From: Ectothiorhodospiraceae bacterium
GTDB lineage: Bacteria; Pseudomonadota; Gammaproteobacteria; Nitrococcales; AK92
Reading direction: 5' to 3'
Length of the DNA stretch: 11,021 nt
Assembly (NCBI GenBank): GCA_029263635.1
Contig: JAJUFY010000051.1
Location: 1 to 11,021, forward strand
Shown here: positions 1 through 6,672 of the stretch, in pieces
Layout: the number at the start of each line of letters is the position of its first letter
How positions within the stretch are numbered: position 1 is the stretch's first letter
The notes under the pieces: model-generated
What the model saw: only the letters and a program-made list of their open reading frames with translations
Told to the model about the DNA's origin: nothing
Databases searched by the model: none
Program-made: the position numbers and the translations under genes

Positions 1-904
1 AAGCGGCCGAGGTAATGGCCTGGCGGTAGACGTGGTCGGCGACGTCGCCGGCAGCGAACACGCCGGGGATGGAAGTGGCGGTGGCATTGCCGCTGGTGCC
101 GGACTGGACGATGATGTAGCCGCCGTCCATCTCGAGCTGGCCTTCGAACAGGCCGGTGTTGGGAGTGTGGCCGATGGCGATGAACACCCCGGCCACCGCC
201 AGCTCCCGAGCTTCCCCGCTGTGCACGTCCTTGAGCCTGAGCCCGGTGACGCCCTGCTCGTCGCCCAGGACTTCGTCCACCACGTGGTTCCAGATGATGT
301 CGATGTTGCCGTCGCGGGCCCGCTCGAGCAGCCGGTTCTGCAGGATCTTTTCTCCGCGCAGGCTGTCGCGGCGATGGATGAGGGTCACCCGCCGGGCGAT
401 GTTGGAGAGATACAGCGCTTCCTCGATGGCGGTATTGCCGCCGCCTACCACGGCCACATCCTGGTTGCGGTAGAAGAAGCCGTCGCAGGTGGCGCAGGCG
501 GAAACCCCCCTGCCCTTGTAGGCTTCCTCGGAGCTGAGGCCCAGGTAGCGGGCCGAGGCGCCGGTCGCGATGATCAGCGCATCGCAGGTGTAGATGCCGC
601 TGTCGCCTTCGAGGCGGAACGGCCGCTGGTCGAGCCGGGCGGTGTGGATGTGGTCGAACACCACGTCGGTGTCGAAGCGCTGGGCATGCTTGAGCATGCG
701 CTCCATCAGCTCCGGCCCCTGCACGCCATCCGGGTCGCCGGGCCAGTTGTCGACGTCGGTGGTGGTCATCAGCTGTCCGCCCTGCTCGATGCCGGTCACC
801 AGCCGCGGAGAAAGATTGGCGCGTGCTGCATATACCGCGGCCGTATAGCCGGCCGGTCCGGATCCGAGAATCAGAAGACGGCTGTGCAGGGTAGGCTTAT
901 CCAT
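1..904 (-). CDS. trxB: Thioredoxin reductase, 3' end cut by window edge
   Basis: FAD- and NADPH-dependent flavoenzyme that reduces thioredoxin in the cytoplasm. The window holds about 301 codons of a protein usually near 320 residues, so only the last 15-20 residues are missing beyond base 1. Visible in order: the FAD-binding GSGPAG motif at residues 14-19; the redox-active CATC at 137-140 followed by DG; the NADPH-binding GGGNTA at 154-159; and the late AAGDV segment of the second FAD-binding part near the window edge. The ATG at 904 is preceded by GGGAG at good spacing and puts the FAD motif at the usual distance from the N-terminus. The 187 bases upstream, before the end of the AmpG-like gene, suggest its own promoter. 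All signature residues are intact, so an active enzyme is expected. Confidence 0.97.
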   Translation of the reverse strand, partial: MDKPTLHSRLLILGSGPAGYTAAVYAARANLSPRLVTGIEQGGQLMTTTDVDNWPGDPDGVQGPELMERMLKHAQRFDTDVVFDHIHTARLDQRPFRLEGDSGIYTCDALIIATGASARYLGLSSEEAYKGRGVSACATCDGFFYRNQDVAVVGGGNTAIEEALYLSNIARRVTLIHRRDSLRGEKILQNRLLERARDGNIDIIWNHVVDEVLGDEQGVTGLRLKDVHSGEARELAVAGVFIAIGHTPNTGLFEGQLEMDGGYIIVQSGTSGNATATSIPGVFAAGDVADHVYRQAITSAA

Positions 905-1001
905 GATGACTCCCGAAAGCGGCCCAGCTTGCCGGCCGCTGTTGTACTCGACGTATAGGGAAGCGCCGGCATGGCATCGCGGAGCGGGCACGGCCGGCGC
1001 T

Positions 1002-1033
1002 CCCTAGTGTAGGGGTCAAGCCGCCGGCAGCAA
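1002..1033 (-). promoter_or_regulatory. Possible trxB promoter overlapping a 13-bp inverted repeat
   Basis: On the minus strand TTGCTG (1033-1028) and TACACT (1011-1006) are separated by 16 bases, a plausible but weak sigma-70 pair about 100 bases upstream of the trxB start. The -10 lies inside CCCTACACTAGGG (1014-1002), a perfect 5-bp inverted repeat with a 3-base centre, which could be an operator. A TTGACC also lies between the two elements. The assignment is inference from sequence shape only. Confidence 0.3.
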
Positions 1034-1091
1034 AATTGATTCGCCATATCTGGCCGATAGGTAGCGCCTGTGATAACCGCCAGGCAATCGC

Positions 1092-2375
1092 TCAGGAGGC
1101 CGGGGCCGCCTCCGGCGATACGGCGTCGGCCGGCGGCTCCGGCCGCAGCCAGCTGCGGAAGCGCGGCAGCAACAGCAGGCCGGGCAGCGCCAGCAGCGTG
1201 CACAGCAGGAAGAACCAGGTCCAGCCGAGCCCGAGCGCGATGAAGCCGGTCGGTGCCGCCAGGATGGTGCGCGGCACGCCCATCAGGCTAGAGAGCAGCG
1301 CATACTGGGTGGCGGTGAACTTCTTGTTGGTAAGGCTGGCCATGAAGGCGATATAGGCGGTCGTGCCCATGCCGGCGGTCAGGTTCTCGAAGGCGACCAC
1401 CGCCGCCAGCGCGCGCAGGTCGTCGCCGATGCCGGCCAGCAGCGCGAAGCCGGCGGTCGAGAGCGCCTGCAGCACGCCGAAGCCGAGCAGCGCGCGGTAG
1501 ATGCCCAGCCGCAGCATCAGCAGGCCGCCGAGCAAGCTGCCGATCACCGTGGCCCAGAAGCCGAACAGTTTCACCACCGCGCCGATCTCGCCGGTGGAGA
1601 AGCCCAGATCCAGGTAGAACGGCGTCGTCATGTGGCTCGCCATGGTGTCGCCGATCTTGTAGAGCAGGATGAACAGCAGGATCAGCACCGCGTCCTGACG
1701 GGCGAAGTACTCGACGAAGGGCCGGATGACCGCATCCCGCAGCGTCTGTGGGGTGCCTTCGGCCACCTCGGGCTCGCGGGCCAGCAGCGTGGTCAGGATG
1801 CCGAGCGTCATCGCCGCCGCCATCAGCGCATAGACCCAGCGGAACGGAATGAACTCGGCCAGGATCAACCCGCCGCCGGAAGCCGCCAGCATGCCGACCC
1901 GGTAGCCGTTGACGTACAGCGAGGCGCCCAGCCCCTGCTCGTCGTCGCTCAGCGACTCGCGCCGATAGGCATCGATGACGATGTCCTGCGAGGCCGAGAA
2001 AAAGCTCACCAGCAGTGCGGTCAGCGCCAGCAGCCAGGGCTGGCGGGCCGGGTCGAGCACGCTGAGGGCGAGGATGCTGCCGGCCAGGGCCAGCTGAAAC
2101 AGCAGCAGCCAGCCCCGCCGGCGGCCCAGCCGCAGCGGCGTGTAGCGGTCCAGCAGCGGCGCCCACAGGAATTTGAGCGTGTACGGCACGCCGACCAGCG
2201 CAAATAGCCCGATGGTGCCGAGATCGACGCCGGACTGCTTCATCCAGGCCTGCAGCACCGAGCCGGTCAGCAGCAGCGGCAGGCCGGAAGCGATGCCCAT
2301 CAGCAGGGCGATCAGCATCCGGCCGCTGCAGGCGGTGGCGAGAAGGGCAATCAGAGATCGGCGGTTGGCGGTCAT
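1092..2375 (-). CDS. AmpG-like muropeptide permease (major facilitator family)
   Basis: Inner-membrane transporter predicted to import 1,6-anhydro-muropeptides released from peptidoglycan, feeding cell-wall recycling and, where present, the AmpR/AmpC circuit. The 427-residue protein is almost entirely hydrophobic segments. It carries AmpG hallmarks near the N-terminus: GIASGLPLLLTGSVLQAWM, then GVPYTLKFLWAPLLDRYTP, and GRRRGWLL in the first cytoplasmic loop. SASQDIVIDAYR and ENLTAGMGTTAY further on also match AmpG. It stops after about 12 membrane segments and lacks the extra C-terminal helices of the 491-residue E. coli AmpG, as is common in shorter family members. The start at 2375 has only a weak AAGAA-type ribosome site; a later in-frame ATG (residue 20) just before the first helix is an alternative. 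Divergent from the Rieske gene. Substrate is inferred from family; no recycling genes lie beside it. Confidence 0.88.
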   Translation of the reverse strand: MTANRRSLIALLATACSGRMLIALLMGIASGLPLLLTGSVLQAWMKQSGVDLGTIGLFALVGVPYTLKFLWAPLLDRYTPLRLGRRRGWLLLFQLALAGSILALSVLDPARQPWLLALTALLVSFFSASQDIVIDAYRRESLSDDEQGLGASLYVNGYRVGMLAASGGGLILAEFIPFRWVYALMAAAMTLGILTTLLAREPEVAEGTPQTLRDAVIRPFVEYFARQDAVLILLFILLYKIGDTMASHMTTPFYLDLGFSTGEIGAVVKLFGFWATVIGSLLGGLLMLRLGIYRALLGFGVLQALSTAGFALLAGIGDDLRALAAVVAFENLTAGMGTTAYIAFMASLTNKKFTATQYALLSSLMGVPRTILAAPTGFIALGLGWTWFFLLCTLLALPGLLLLPRFRSWLRPEPPADAVSPEAAPAS

Positions 2376-2461
2376 GCAGAGCGTGTTCTTATGCTGGCGG
2401 AGGTCGCGCCGCCATGGTGGCGCCGTTGGCTGGCGGCGGCAAGTGCCGGGCGGCCGGTTGG

Positions 2462-2467
2462 TATACT
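2462..2467 (+). promoter_or_regulatory. Possible -10 element for the Rieske gene
   Basis: TATACT lies 40 bases upstream of the Rieske ATG in the 132-base divergent region. No convincing -35 hexamer is found at 16-18 bases, so this is only a candidate. Confidence 0.25.
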
Positions 2468-2507
2468 GCTTGGCATTCCAGGACTGACGGTCAGGGCTTG
2501 AGATCCG

Positions 2508-2840
2508 ATGCGGGTATTGTGCGCCTTCGACGAGCTAGACGAGAACGCCGGCAAAGGCTTCGAGCTGCCGCTGCACGGTTCGCTGCAGCGGATCTTCGTA
2601 GTTCGCCGTGGCGGTCAGGTGTACGGTTACCACAACGTATGTCCGCACCGGGGCACGACCCTCGACTGGCTGCCGGACCAGTTCATGGATCCGGAGTGCC
2701 GGTATCTGCAGTGCGCCACCCATGGCGCCCTGTTCCGGGTCGAGGACGGCCACTGCGTGGCCGGGCCCTGTGCAGGCAAGCGGCTGGCTCCCGTGACCGT
2801 CACCGTACACGACGGTCAGGTGCTGCTGCTGGACGAGTGA
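2508..2840 (+). CDS. Small Rieske [2Fe-2S] ferredoxin-like protein
   Basis: A 110-residue protein that is essentially one Rieske domain. The cluster ligands are visible as C45-P-H47 and C69-A-T-H72, with the following G-A-L-F typical of the second Rieske motif. The spacing between the two halves is 21 residues, longer than the 15-17 of most ferredoxin-type Rieske domains. A conserved-looking Cys-Val-Ala-Gly-Pro-Cys segment follows near residue 82. There is no signal peptide or membrane helix, so a soluble cytoplasmic electron carrier or redox-sensing subunit is likely. No oxygenase partner is adjacent, so the pathway is unknown. The ATG at 2508 has a weak ribosome site. It is divergent from the AmpG-like gene and 116 bases ahead of the Sel1-repeat gene, which may be on the same transcript. 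Confidence 0.85.
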   Translation: MRVLCAFDELDENAGKGFELPLHGSLQRIFVVRRGGQVYGYHNVCPHRGTTLDWLPDQFMDPECRYLQCATHGALFRVEDGHCVAGPCAGKRLAPVTVTVHDGQVLLLDE

Positions 2841-2956
2841 CGCCGCCTGCCTGCCGGTGCTCTGTCGCTGGCCGACCTGTCGCCATTTGGCTACAGTCGT
2901 CGGCGCATTTGCTGCAAAATTAGCGGCATCGGGGTCATGTTTTCGGAGCAACCAGC

Positions 2957-3373
2957 ATGGCAGGAGACATGGAGCAGGCCTGGATCGACTACCGGCACGG
3001 CCAGCTCTGCGAATGGGGCGAGGGCCGCCCGGCGGACCTGCAGCGCGCCGCCCGGCTCTATCGCCGGGCGGCGATGCGCGGCTTGGCCGAGGCTCAGCAG
3101 GCATTGGGCTTTCTGTATGCGACCGGACAGGGCGTGACGCGCAACGAAGCGATCGCGGCCGGCTGGTTCCGTCTCGCCGCCGAACAGGGGCACAGCATCG
3201 CCCAGCACAACCTGGGGGTCATGTATGCCGAAGGGCGGGGCGTCTCGCAGGATGAGCAGCTGGCGCTGCACTGGTTCTATCAGGCGGCGCTGGGCGGCAG
3301 CGAATCGGCCCGCGAATGGCTGGCGGTGATACGGCGCGAGTGGCGCGATCGGCTGGCCGCCGCTGATGCCTGA
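2957..3373 (+). CDS. Sel1-repeat (TPR-like) protein
   Basis: A 138-residue soluble protein made of Sel1-like repeats of 36 residues. Two clear units span about residues 44-79 and 80-115, with the typical pattern A-x-x-x-L-G-x-x-Y-x-x-G-x-G-V followed by A-x-x-W-F-x-x-A-A-x-x-G. A more divergent unit lies before them (about 8-43). These antiparallel helix pairs form protein-binding superhelices, so an adaptor or scaffold role is expected; the partner cannot be told from sequence. No signal peptide is seen, so it is probably cytoplasmic. The ATG at 2957 has a GGAG ribosome site 8 bases upstream; the ATG at 2969 is an alternative. The gene ends just before a strong terminator and is the last of this plus-strand group. 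Confidence 0.88.
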   Translation: MAGDMEQAWIDYRHGQLCEWGEGRPADLQRAARLYRRAAMRGLAEAQQALGFLYATGQGVTRNEAIAAGWFRLAAEQGHSIAQHNLGVMYAEGRGVSQDEQLALHWFYQAALGGSESAREWLAVIRREWRDRLAAADA

Positions 3374-3405
3374 CTGCTGCAAACGGTGTCCACTTGGCGT
3401 TTGAT

Positions 3406-3430
3406 CCCGGCTCCGGCCGGGTTCTTTTTT
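3406..3430 (+). terminator. Intrinsic terminator after the Sel1-repeat gene
   Basis: A perfect 6-bp G/C stem, CCCGGC (3406-3411) with GCCGGG (3416-3421), closes the four-base loop TCCG, a UNCG-class tetraloop. It is followed at once by TTCTTTTTT (3422-3430). It lies 33 bases after the stop codon of the Sel1-repeat gene. Confidence 0.82.
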
Positions 3431-3582
3431 GCCGGAACGGCGAGATGTCCGGGATGCGAACCGGGCCAGCGTCTGCCCCGCCCGGCTCGTGCTAGCTTCG
3501 ACTGCACACGCATGCTCTTCCGCTCGCAATCGCCGTGACGGTGGTACCTCATCTGAAGACGCGCTCAACCCCCCGGGCGGGC

Positions 3583-4413
3583 ATGGCCCGGCAGGTCGCG
3601 ACGGCGCTGGTCGTCGACGACTCGCGGCTGGCTTGCGCCGCGCTCGGCAAGCTCCTCGAGCAGCGCGGCATCGCTGTGGCAATGGCGCTCTCCGGCAGCG
3701 AAGCGCTGGAATACCTGCGCGGCACCCGGCCCGATATCGTCTTCCTGGGCGACATGCTCGCCGAGATGGACGGCTTCGAAGTCGCGCGGCGGGTGCTCGC
3801 CGACCCGGCCTGCCGGCAGCTGCCGGTGGTGGTGTATAGCTCCGAGGCCAGCGCAGAAAACCAGGCCAGGGTTCGCCGGCTTGGTGCCGTCGGTCTGCTC
3901 GGCAAGCCACCCGACCCGGCAACGCTGGATGCGGTACTGGCGAAGGTCGCCGGCCGGCCCGCTGCGGCACCGGCGCTAGCCGACCTGGAACGCCGGCTGC
4001 GCCAGCTGGCCGAGGAAGGAGCCGAACGGATCGCTGCCGATACCGCCCGCAGGGTCGGTACCGCTGCCGCCCGGGCGCTGCTTCCAGAGCTGATGGAAGA
4101 GGCCCGGCGGGTGGCAATCGACAGCGTCGACGATGCCGAACTGCAGCGGCGGCTGCGGGGCCTGATCGAGCAGGACGCGGCTCCGCTGCTGCGGCGGGAA
4201 CTGCTGACGGCAGCGCAGCAGGCGGCCGAAGCGGTACTGCAGGCCGAGCTGGAGAACCGCGCGGCGGCGCTGGATGAGCGGCTGCTGGAATCGGCGCGGC
4301 TGTTCGCCGCGGCCGAGGTTTCGGCAATGCGCGGCCCGCTGCTCGGCAAGGCAGTCGCGGCCGGAGCGGCAGCGGGGCTGCTCGCCGGCGTTGCGGCAGG
4401 GCTGCTGTTCTAG
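3583..4413 (+). CDS. Degenerate CheY-like receiver protein with helical region and glycine-zipper membrane tail
   Basis: A 276-residue protein. Residues 7-120 are a CheY-like receiver: the acidic pair D12-D13 in VVDDSRL, the Ser at S86/S87 in VVYSSE, and K108 in GKP. The beta-3 segment reads DIVFLGDMLAEMDGFE. Aligned on the usual D-x-M-M-P-x-M-D-G, the phospho-acceptor Asp is Gly (G56), the next residue is Asp (D57), and the usual Pro is Ala. Phosphorylation is therefore doubtful. Residues 130-250 are charged, Ala/Leu/Glu/Arg-rich and helical, probably coiled coil. The last 24 residues form one hydrophobic helix with GxxxGxxxGxxxG spacing, a C-terminal tail anchor. A GTG at 3535 would add 16 residues but has no ribosome site; the ATG at 3583 fits the receiver fold better. 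Convergent with nfi (34-base gap). No histidine kinase is adjacent. It could be a membrane-tethered scaffold; function not assigned. Confidence 0.85.
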   Translation: MARQVATALVVDDSRLACAALGKLLEQRGIAVAMALSGSEALEYLRGTRPDIVFLGDMLAEMDGFEVARRVLADPACRQLPVVVYSSEASAENQARVRRLGAVGLLGKPPDPATLDAVLAKVAGRPAAAPALADLERRLRQLAEEGAERIAADTARRVGTAAARALLPELMEEARRVAIDSVDDAELQRRLRGLIEQDAAPLLRRELLTAAQQAAEAVLQAELENRAAALDERLLESARLFAAAEVSAMRGPLLGKAVAAGAAAGLLAGVAAGLLF

Positions 4414-4447
4414 CGGGGCTGTCGGCGGGAGTTTCCGCCAAGGGCGG

Positions 4448-5131
4448 TTATTTCTTCGTCCCGCGCGCAGAGGCGATCCGGTCCGCCATCCGGATCGGTT
4501 CCGGCAGGCGGTAGCGGGTCAGGCAGCGCAGCACCCAGTCCACCGCCTCCTGATGCGTCACCAGATGTCCCGGCGAGACGAACAGCGGCCGTACGCCGCT
4601 GCGGCTGCGCAGCACGGTGCCGATCCGTTCGCTGCCGGCCATGAGCGGCGATCGGTCGCCCTTGTCCTGTCCCGGTTCCCGATAGTGGCCGGTCAGCCGC
4701 GATTTGCCGACGCCGATGCTGGAAATGCCGGTCACCAGCCCTAGGTGGGTGGCGATGCCGACCCGGCGCGGGTGGGCGATGCCCTGGCCGTCGCACAGCA
4801 GCAGGTCTGGCCGCTGTCCGAGCTGCTCCAGCGCCTTCAGCACGACCGGGATTTCGCGGAACGACAGCAGCCCTGGCACGTAGGGAAACCGCACCGGATC
4901 CAGGGCGGTGACGCATTCCAGCGGCTCCAGCTCGGGGAAGCGATACAGCGCGATCGCGGCGCGGGCGGTGCGGCCCTCATCGGTAAAGCCGGTATCGACC
5001 CCGGCGATCAGCCGGACCGGCTGCTGCAGCGGCGTCAGCTGGATCTGCGTGCGCAGCCGCTGCTGGATGGCGACCGCCTCGGCGGCGGTCACGTCCCAGG
5101 CGTGCCGCAGGGGCTTGGCTGGCTGCGCCAT
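4448..5131 (-). CDS. nfi: Endonuclease V (deoxyinosine 3'-endonuclease)
   Basis: DNA repair nuclease that cuts the second phosphodiester 3' of deoxyinosine and other deaminated bases, starting alternative excision repair in the cytoplasm. Length is 227 residues against 223 in E. coli. The metal-binding carboxylates are all present: D46 in GVDTGF, E93 in FPYVPGLLSFREIP and D114 in LLLCDGQGIAHPRR. The PYVPG mismatch-wedge motif (83-87) is intact. The ATG at 5131 follows GGAGGAGA at ideal spacing, so the start is firm. It lies 64 bases downstream of the Tas-type reductase gene in the same direction with no visible terminator between them, so the two are probably co-transcribed. It ends 34 bases from the convergent pseudo-receiver gene. 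Confidence 0.95.
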   Translation of the reverse strand: MAQPAKPLRHAWDVTAAEAVAIQQRLRTQIQLTPLQQPVRLIAGVDTGFTDEGRTARAAIALYRFPELEPLECVTALDPVRFPYVPGLLSFREIPVVLKALEQLGQRPDLLLCDGQGIAHPRRVGIATHLGLVTGISSIGVGKSRLTGHYREPGQDKGDRSPLMAGSERIGTVLRSRSGVRPLFVSPGHLVTHQEAVDWVLRCLTRYRLPEPIRMADRIASARGTKK

Positions 5132-5195
5132 CGCGTCTCCTCCGATCTCGCCTCTGCCCCAGCTATGGGCGCCGGTTCCAGCCCGTGCAAGCCTG

Positions 5196-6236
5196 CTAAG
5201 GGCAGGGGTTGGGCTGGCGGGTGTGGATCGCCTCGATGCCGGCCAGCACCTCCTCGGAGAGCGTCAGCGACAGGCTGGCGATGTTCTCCTCGAGCTGCGT
5301 CATGCTGGTCGCGCCGATGATGTTGCTGGTCACGAATGGCCGGCTGGTGACATAGGCAAGCGCCATCTGCGCCGGGCTCAGGCCATGCTCGCGGGCGAGC
5401 GCGACATACTCGGCGATGGCGCGCTGGCCTTCCTCTTTCAAATACCGGGTGAAGCGCGAGTACAGCGTGATGCGGCTACCTGCCGGGCGGGCGCCGCCGA
5501 GGTATTTGCCGCTCAGCATGCCGAAGGCGAGCGGCGAGTAGGCCAGCAGCCCCACCTGCTCGCGGTGGCTGATCTCGGCCAGCCCCACCTCGAAGGTGCG
5601 GTTGAGCAGGTTGTACGGGTTCTGGATGCTTACCACCCGCGGCAGCCCGAGCTGCTCGGCGGCGGCGAGGAAGCGCATCACGCCCCAGGGCGTTTCGTTG
5701 GACAGGCCGATGTAGCGGATCTTGCCCTCCTCCACCAGCTTGGCAAGAGCGGTCAGCGTTTCCTCGATATGCGGCGGGTATTTCTCTTCGGCTGGCGTAT
5801 AGCCGAGCTGGCCGAAGAAATTGGTGCGGCGGTCCGGCCAGTGCAGCTGGTAGAGGTCGACGTAATCGGTGCGCAGGCGCTTGAGCGAGCCTTCCAGCGC
5901 CTCCCGGATCGTCGGCTCGACGAAACGGGTGCGGCCATTGCGGATGTGGGCGAGCCCGTTGCCGGGGCCGGCGATCTTGGTGGCGATGATGACGTCATCG
6001 CGCCGGCCGCGGGCTGCCAGCCAGCTGCCGATGTAGGCTTCGGTCCGGCCCTGGGTTTCCGGCTTGGGCGGCACCGGGTACATCTCGGCGGCGTCGATGA
6101 AATTGATGCCCTGCGCCAGGGCGTAATCCAGCTGCGCATGAGCCTCGGCCTCGGTGTTTTGCTCGCCCCAAGTCATGGTGCCCAGGCAGATGGCACTGAC
6201 TTTGAGGTCCGTTCGGCCGAGCTGGCGGTACTCCAT
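5196..6236 (-). CDS. tas: Tas-type aldo/keto reductase
   Basis: NADPH-dependent aldo/keto reductase with a TIM-barrel fold, cytoplasmic. It is 346 residues long, the length of E. coli Tas, and matches that family closely, for example GTMTWGEQNTEAEAHAQLDY near residue 19, AEMYPVPP at 50-57, and SIQNPYNLLNRTFEVGLAE in the middle. The catalytic tetrad is visible as D48, Y53, K87 and H132. The ATG at 6236 is chosen because AGAGGAAG lies just upstream and the protein then begins MEYRQLGRTDLKVS as in the family; an open frame extends further upstream without support. In E. coli, tas in multicopy relieves a tyrosine auxotrophy, but the natural substrate is not known. It precedes nfi by 64 bases, and an upstream terminator (6340-6376) insulates it from the small-protein gene. 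Confidence 0.94.
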   Translation of the reverse strand: MEYRQLGRTDLKVSAICLGTMTWGEQNTEAEAHAQLDYALAQGINFIDAAEMYPVPPKPETQGRTEAYIGSWLAARGRRDDVIIATKIAGPGNGLAHIRNGRTRFVEPTIREALEGSLKRLRTDYVDLYQLHWPDRRTNFFGQLGYTPAEEKYPPHIEETLTALAKLVEEGKIRYIGLSNETPWGVMRFLAAAEQLGLPRVVSIQNPYNLLNRTFEVGLAEISHREQVGLLAYSPLAFGMLSGKYLGGARPAGSRITLYSRFTRYLKEEGQRAIAEYVALAREHGLSPAQMALAYVTSRPFVTSNIIGATSMTQLEENIASLSLTLSEEVLAGIEAIHTRQPNPCP

Positions 6237-6339
6237 GGGTTGCTTCCTCTGGCTGGCGACGTGGTTCGGGTGCCGCGTGACACTGCTGATGGGCGTTAGT
6301 ATGCCGCAGCATGCCGGGCGCTGCAGGCAGGCGACAGGC

Positions 6340-6376
6340 AAAAAAATGGCGGGGCCGGTTCATGCCGCGCCCCGCC
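6340..6376 (-). terminator. Strong intrinsic terminator after the small-protein gene
   Basis: Read on the minus strand, GGCGGGGC (6376-6369) pairs perfectly with GCCCCGCC (6355-6348) over 8 bp. An inner CGG/CCG pairing extends the stem past a one-base bulge and leaves a short CATGAA loop. After one A comes a run of seven T (6346-6340). This is a textbook Rho-independent terminator with a U-tail long enough for Hfq binding. It ends the transcript of the 62-codon gene and separates it from tas. Confidence 0.87.
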
Positions 6377-6460
6377 AAGAGGAGGAGAAGAGAAACTCAG
6401 GACCTGCCAGGTCGCTCAGATAAGGCTGCTTCGCAGCGGATCAAGCATGCCGATGCTTGA
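6340..6460 (-). ncRNA. Candidate 3'UTR-derived small RNA with anti-Shine-Dalgarno tract
   Basis: The transcript end beyond the small gene is highly structured. Read on the minus strand it has: an 8-bp perfect inverted repeat TCAAGCAT-CGGC-ATGCTTGA (6460-6441) that includes the stop codon; hairpin GCTGC-GAA-GCAGC (6437-6425); palindrome GACCTG-G-CAGGTC (6413-6401); an unbroken pyrimidine run of 19 bases (6395-6377) with CTCCTCC at 6387-6381; then the terminator. CUCCUCC is complementary to the ribosome-binding consensus, so the exposed tract could pair with many mRNAs. Known parallel: in Rhodobacter sphaeroides the small DUF1127 protein CcaF1 is encoded just upstream of CcsR small RNAs carrying a CCUCCUCCC motif. 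That this segment is a separate RNA is inference from architecture; no conservation data are available here. Confidence 0.4.
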
Positions 6461-6629
6461 GAGTTGCTTCCGTGGAGCGGCCCAGCCTGTCCATCAGCCG
6501 CCGCCACATGCGGACAGCTGCTGCAGCGATGTAGTCGCTGCGGTAGGCGCGGGCCTTCTGCTCGATGCGAACGATGTCGCTCCAGTCGGGAATGCTGATG
6601 TTGAGCTCGTCGTAGCTGCTCTTGCTCAT
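6441..6629 (-). CDS. Small basic helical protein, 62 residues, unassigned
   Basis: Not recognised with certainty. The ATG at 6629 follows GGGAGG at 8 bases, a good ribosome site; upstream in-frame ATGs extend the frame to 6707 but lack one. The protein begins MSKSSYDELNISIPDWSDI. A helical basic stretch follows (about residues 20-52) with RIEQKARAYRSDYIAAAAVRM and WRRLMDRLGR, and the C-terminus is rich in Arg, Lys and His. It resembles in style the short Arg-rich, single-helix proteins of DUF1127/YjiS type and relatives, some of which bind RNA, but the match is only by general pattern. It has its own terminator and lies divergent from a LysR-type regulator, which may control it. Its 3' end overlaps a perfect inverted repeat and leads into a structured, CU-rich untranslated region. 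Confidence 0.7.
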   Translation of the reverse strand: MSKSSYDELNISIPDWSDIVRIEQKARAYRSDYIAAAAVRMWRRLMDRLGRSTEATLKHRHA

Positions 6630-6672
6630 CGGTGTCGCCTCCCGGCCGTGTGGCCTCAAAGAATGTGCTCTC

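Noticed and set aside
3535..3582. GTG start adding 16 residues to the receiver protein
   Set aside because: There is no ribosome site before it, and the receiver fold starts normally a few residues after the ATG at 3583.
4424..4439. Hairpin GGCGG/CCGCC between the receiver gene and nfi as a shared terminator
   Set aside because: The stem is only 5 bp and no T-run follows on either strand.
2891..4441. Long open frame of 516 codons on the minus strand
   Set aside because: It runs antisense to the Sel1-repeat and receiver genes, is dominated by Arg, Pro and Ala as expected of a GC-rich shadow frame, and shows no domain.
4908..6299. Long open frame of 463 codons on the plus strand
   Set aside because: It is antisense to tas and nfi, both of which match known families along their whole length.
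6377..6395. Purine tract AAGAGGAGGAGAAGAG on the plus strand as a ribosome-binding site
   Set aside because: No start codon follows at a usable distance on the plus strand. The minus-strand reading, as part of a transcribed 3'UTR, is better supported.
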